From JAKAWQ01 sp035509315 (lineage in GTDB: Bacteria > Pseudomonadota > Alphaproteobacteria > Acetobacterales > Acetobacteraceae), in assembly GCA_035509315.1 (NCBI GenBank), contig DATJLS010000059.1, positions 46,127-110,126 of the forward strand: a DNA stretch of 64,000 bases, written 5' to 3'. Below, piece by piece: positions 61,557-64,000 of the stretch. Made by a program: the position numbers and the translations under genes. The notes beneath the pieces were generated by a model. The model was not told the DNA's origin, did no database searches, and saw only the letters and a program-made list of their open reading frames with translations. Each line of letters opens with the position of its first letter. Positions within the stretch are counted from its first letter, which is position 1.

Positions 61557-62530
61557 AGCGCCGCGCCGAACAACGCGGAGCGCGCCACGACCACTTTCAC
61601 GGGAATCTTGCCCAGGAGCTCGGCGAAGCGGCCCTTGGCGGTGAAGCCGCGCATGAACCGCCCGTCTTTCACGCCGGCCTCGAACCGCGAGAGGATCCGC
61701 GGCGGCATTCCGCCGGCGAGATAGACCCCGCCCGTCGCCAGGACTTTCAGCGCCAGATTGCCCGCCTCGGCACCGAGGATGGAAGCAAAGAGATCGATCG
61801 TCGCCAGGGCGAGCGGATTGGCGTCACTCTCCTCCATCGCCGCCGCGACGATCAGCGGCGTGCGGTCCTGCGCGGCGGCGAGCTTTGCCGCGAAGCTGGC
61901 CGGCTCGGCCTCGGGCTTCGTCGTGCGCAGGAACTCGTACATCTCGGGAATGGCGCTGCCCGAGCAGACCCGTTCGTAAGCGACATGCCCGAACTTGCGC
62001 GCCAGATGCTCCCGGAGCGCCGCCTGCAACGGATCGGCCGGACCAAAATCCGCATGCCCGCCCTCCGATGCGCAGGGGATATATTCGCTGCCGCTCCAGA
62101 TCAGGAACGCCTCCCCCAGACCCGTGCCGGGCGCGATGATCGCGATCGCCCCCAGCGGCTCGGGCTTCCCCTGATTGATCGTGCGCAGATCCTCGTCCTG
62201 CAGATGCGGAACCGCGTAGGCAACCGCCTTGAGATCGTTGATGACGCTCACCTGCGCGAGCCCGAGCTCGCGGGCCAGCACCGCTTCGTCGATCAGCCAA
62301 GGCAGGTTGGTCAGGTGCGCCCGCCCGCCGATCACCGGGCCTGCGACGTCGAAGCAGGCGGCCGTGACGGGCTGCTTCACCTCCGCGAGGAAGGCGCGCA
62401 CGACATCGGCAAGCCCGGCGAATTTGCCGCTCGGGAATTCCCTGACGATCGTCGGATTCCGCGGCCCGCTCTCCTCCGTATAGAAAGCGAGCAGCGTCTT
62501 CGTCCCGCCGATATCCCCCGCGATCAGCAT
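61508..62530 (-). CDS. glk: Glucokinase (bacterial Glk type)
   Basis: 340 residues. Phosphate loop AGDIGGTKTLLAFY, glucose-site AHLTNLPWLIDE and SVINDLKAVAYAVP (catalytic Asp in INDL), second ATP motif IAPGTGLGEAFLI, SEGGHADFGP and VLATGGVYLAGGMPPRIL. It phosphorylates glucose with ATP. It is preceded by a sugar-porter gene on the same strand, 33 bases apart, suggesting uptake and phosphorylation of glucose as one unit. C-terminus overlaps livF. Confidence 0.95.
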   Translation of the reverse strand: MLIAGDIGGTKTLLAFYTEESGPRNPTIVREFPSGKFAGLADVVRAFLAEVKQPVTAACFDVAGPVIGGRAHLTNLPWLIDEAVLARELGLAQVSVINDLKAVAYAVPHLQDEDLRTINQGKPEPLGAIAIIAPGTGLGEAFLIWSGSEYIPCASEGGHADFGPADPLQAALREHLARKFGHVAYERVCSGSAIPEMYEFLRTTKPEAEPASFAAKLAAAQDRTPLIVAAAMEESDANPLALATIDLFASILGAEAGNLALKVLATGGVYLAGGMPPRILSRFEAGVKDGRFMRGFTAKGRFAELLGKIPVKVVVARSALFGAALYGLASLRASPSAAPR

Positions 62531-62563
62531 TCCTGGCTCCGTCCCCCCCTTTGTGTCAGCGTG

Positions 62564-63985
62564 TCAGCTGTGCCCGGGCACCGGAGCGAGACTACCCTGC
62601 TCGATCCAGAATTGCTCGATCTGCTCGAGCGAATGCCCGTTGGTTTCCGGGACGCGCCGCCAGATCCAGATCCAGCCGGTCAGGCAGAAGAAGGCAAAGA
62701 GCCAGAAGGTGGCCGGCCGGCCGATCGCATCGACGAGGGTGAGAAAGAACCGGCTGACGATGAAAGCCGCTCCCCAGTTCACCGCCGTCGCCACCGCGAC
62801 GGCCCGGCCTCGCACCCGGCCGGGAAAAATTTCGTTGATCACTGTCCACACCACTGGGCCCAGCGAAAACGCGAAGGAGATGATGAAGACGACGAGCCCG
62901 ATCAGCGTCACGATCCCGATCATGCTCGATCCACCCCCGGCCGCCGATCCCCTGATGAAGAAGAACGCGATGCCGACGATCACGAGGCTCCCGCCCATGC
63001 CGATCAGCCCCGCGAGCAGCAGGGGCCGGCGGCCGATCCGGTCGATATAGGCGATCGCAATGAAGGTCGCGGCCACATTGACCGCGCCGATCGCCCAGGT
63101 GGTCGCCGTCGTCTGCGCGGCAGGCGAGGCAAAGCCGGCGGCGGAGAAGATGCTGTCCGCGTAATAAATGATCGCGTTGATCCCGGTGATCTGCTGATAG
63201 ATCGCAAGCCCGACCGCGACCATCAGCGGCCGGCGCCATTGTCGATCGAACACTTCGCCCCAGGACGCATTGTGGCTCTCCTCGCGCAGCGCCGCTTCCA
63301 TGGCGGCGAACCGCGGCGCGAAATCGACGCCGGGCCGCGTCGCGCAGAACCGGGCGACCGCTTCCTCCCGCCGCCCCATCTTGAGGAGCCAGCGCGGCGA
63401 TTCCGGCGCGATCAGCATCGCGAGAAAAAGCGCGATGCCCGCCACCGCGCATATGCCGAGCATGAGACGCCAGCCGCCATTGCTGCTGGTGAGGGCGGCA
63501 TCGACCTCATAGGCGAGGAAGATGCCGATCGTGATGGCGAGCTGATAGGCCGAGACGAACCGCCCGCGCCATGCCGCTGGCGCCATCTCCGCGCCATAGA
63601 GCGGCGCCGCCACGGCGGCGAGCCCGACGCCGAGACCGATGATGAGGCGCCCGCCCACCAGCAGGAATGGATGCGGCGCAAAGGCTTGCGTCAGCGAACC
63701 GATCGTGAAGAGCGCGCCCGCCGTCAGCACCGCTTTCTTGCGCCCGACCCTGTCCGCGAGCTCGCCACCGATGAGTGAGCCCAGCAACGCCCCGAGCGTG
63801 ACCCAGCTCGTGATCACCTCGAGCAATCGCGGGCCGAGATGGAATGTCTTCTTGATGCCGCTGAGTGCGCCTGAGATTACGCCCTGGTCGTATCCGAAGA
63901 GCATGCCGGCGAGGAGGATGACGGTGATGGCGGCGACCATCAGGGGCGAAAACCGCCCGCCTTCCTGTGCTGCCCCCTGATCCAT
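62564..63985 (-). CDS. MFS sugar:proton symporter (GalP/XylE type)
   Basis: 473 residues, 12 predicted helices. Sugar-porter motifs: GYDQGVISGAL in helix 1, GGELADRVGRKKAV (A-motif), RLIIGLGVGLAAVAAPLYGAE, PESPRWLLKMGR, GLAIYQQITGINAIIYYAD (sugar site Gln and Asn), and PETNGHSLEQIE at the C-terminus. It imports a hexose or pentose with protons. Upstream of glk; its start lies 15 bases from the window end, so its promoter is mostly outside. Confidence 0.94.
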   Translation of the reverse strand: MDQGAAQEGGRFSPLMVAAITVILLAGMLFGYDQGVISGALSGIKKTFHLGPRLLEVITSWVTLGALLGSLIGGELADRVGRKKAVLTAGALFTIGSLTQAFAPHPFLLVGGRLIIGLGVGLAAVAAPLYGAEMAPAAWRGRFVSAYQLAITIGIFLAYEVDAALTSSNGGWRLMLGICAVAGIALFLAMLIAPESPRWLLKMGRREEAVARFCATRPGVDFAPRFAAMEAALREESHNASWGEVFDRQWRRPLMVAVGLAIYQQITGINAIIYYADSIFSAAGFASPAAQTTATTWAIGAVNVAATFIAIAYIDRIGRRPLLLAGLIGMGGSLVIVGIAFFFIRGSAAGGGSSMIGIVTLIGLVVFIISFAFSLGPVVWTVINEIFPGRVRGRAVAVATAVNWGAAFIVSRFFLTLVDAIGRPATFWLFAFFCLTGWIWIWRRVPETNGHSLEQIEQFWIEQGSLAPVPGHS

Positions 63986-64000
63986 GCCGGCTCCCCCCGT

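Noticed and set aside
61985..63778. Long plus-strand frame opposite glk and the MFS gene
   Set aside because: Asp/Arg/Glu-rich shadow without recognisable domains; both minus-strand genes have full motif sets.

Overview
The window is GC-rich and densely coded, with many 4-base ATGA/GTGA gene overlaps. The content (MlaD-DUF2155-NDUFA12 block, class II RNR-like protein, FecCD-type B12 uptake with a PduO transferase, Tat-exported binding proteins, NiCoT plus NikR) points to an alphaproteobacterium, probably a Rhodospirillales/Acetobacteraceae-type organism. The family is an impression from gene content, not a measured placement. I see no rRNA, tRNA, insertion sequence, prophage or CRISPR array.

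Layout. 1-3.3 kb: pqiB and a window-truncated pqiA-type gene with a periplasmic protein upstream. 3.7-13.7 kb: a sulfatase locus on the minus strand (OmpA-like lipoprotein, DUF1254 protein, intact arylsulfatase, decayed second sulfatase, formylglycine-generating enzyme, outer-membrane protein) with a divergent AraC-type regulator interrupted by a stop codon. 14-15.6 kb: a repeat-rich secreted protein and a DUF2092 protein. 16-22 kb: a sugar/polyol ABC transporter with an SDR, divergent from two Gfo/Idh/MocA dehydrogenases. 22-26 kb: CDF metal exporter, B12-type ABC importer and cob(I)alamin adenosyltransferase. 26-28.2 kb: otsBA trehalose synthesis. 28.4-30.1 kb: DUF2155, a small protein, MlaD and an NDUFA12 homologue. 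30.3-33.5 kb: RNR-like protein, RidA and a FemAB/GNAT-like transferase. 33.6-35.5 kb: an encapsulin shell with its DyP peroxidase cargo. 35.7-42.3 kb: DUF4239, LysE, secreted nuclease/phosphatase-fold protein, SDR, SuhB-like phosphatase and IolD. 42.7-45.2 kb: HU, then murQ-nagA for cell-wall amino-sugar recycling. 45.2-48.9 kb: NikR-like regulator, NiCoT permease with a perfect NikR operator, and a succinate-semialdehyde dehydrogenase. 49.2-52.4 kb: phoB, phoU and pstB behind a Pho box, then a 1-Cys peroxiredoxin. 53-61.5 kb: an allantoin/ureide locus (M20 hydrolase, PuuE allantoinase, GntR, allantoin/hydantoin racemase, five-gene Liv-type ABC importer). 61.5-64 kb: glucokinase and a sugar-porter MFS.

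Points most worth attention: a NikR homologue that lacks three of the four canonical nickel ligands yet sits beside a perfect GTATGA-N16-TCATAC operator; a self-contained FGE/sulfatase locus in which one sulfatase and the AraC regulator are both broken; a complete encapsulin-DyP pair; a free-standing protein matching only the C-terminal part of class II ribonucleotide reductase; a pstB-phoU-phoB operon without pstSCA but with its own Pho box; and three families of short dispersed intergenic repeats, several acting as minus-strand terminators, one copy carrying interlocking inverted repeats able to form alternative or pseudoknotted structures.
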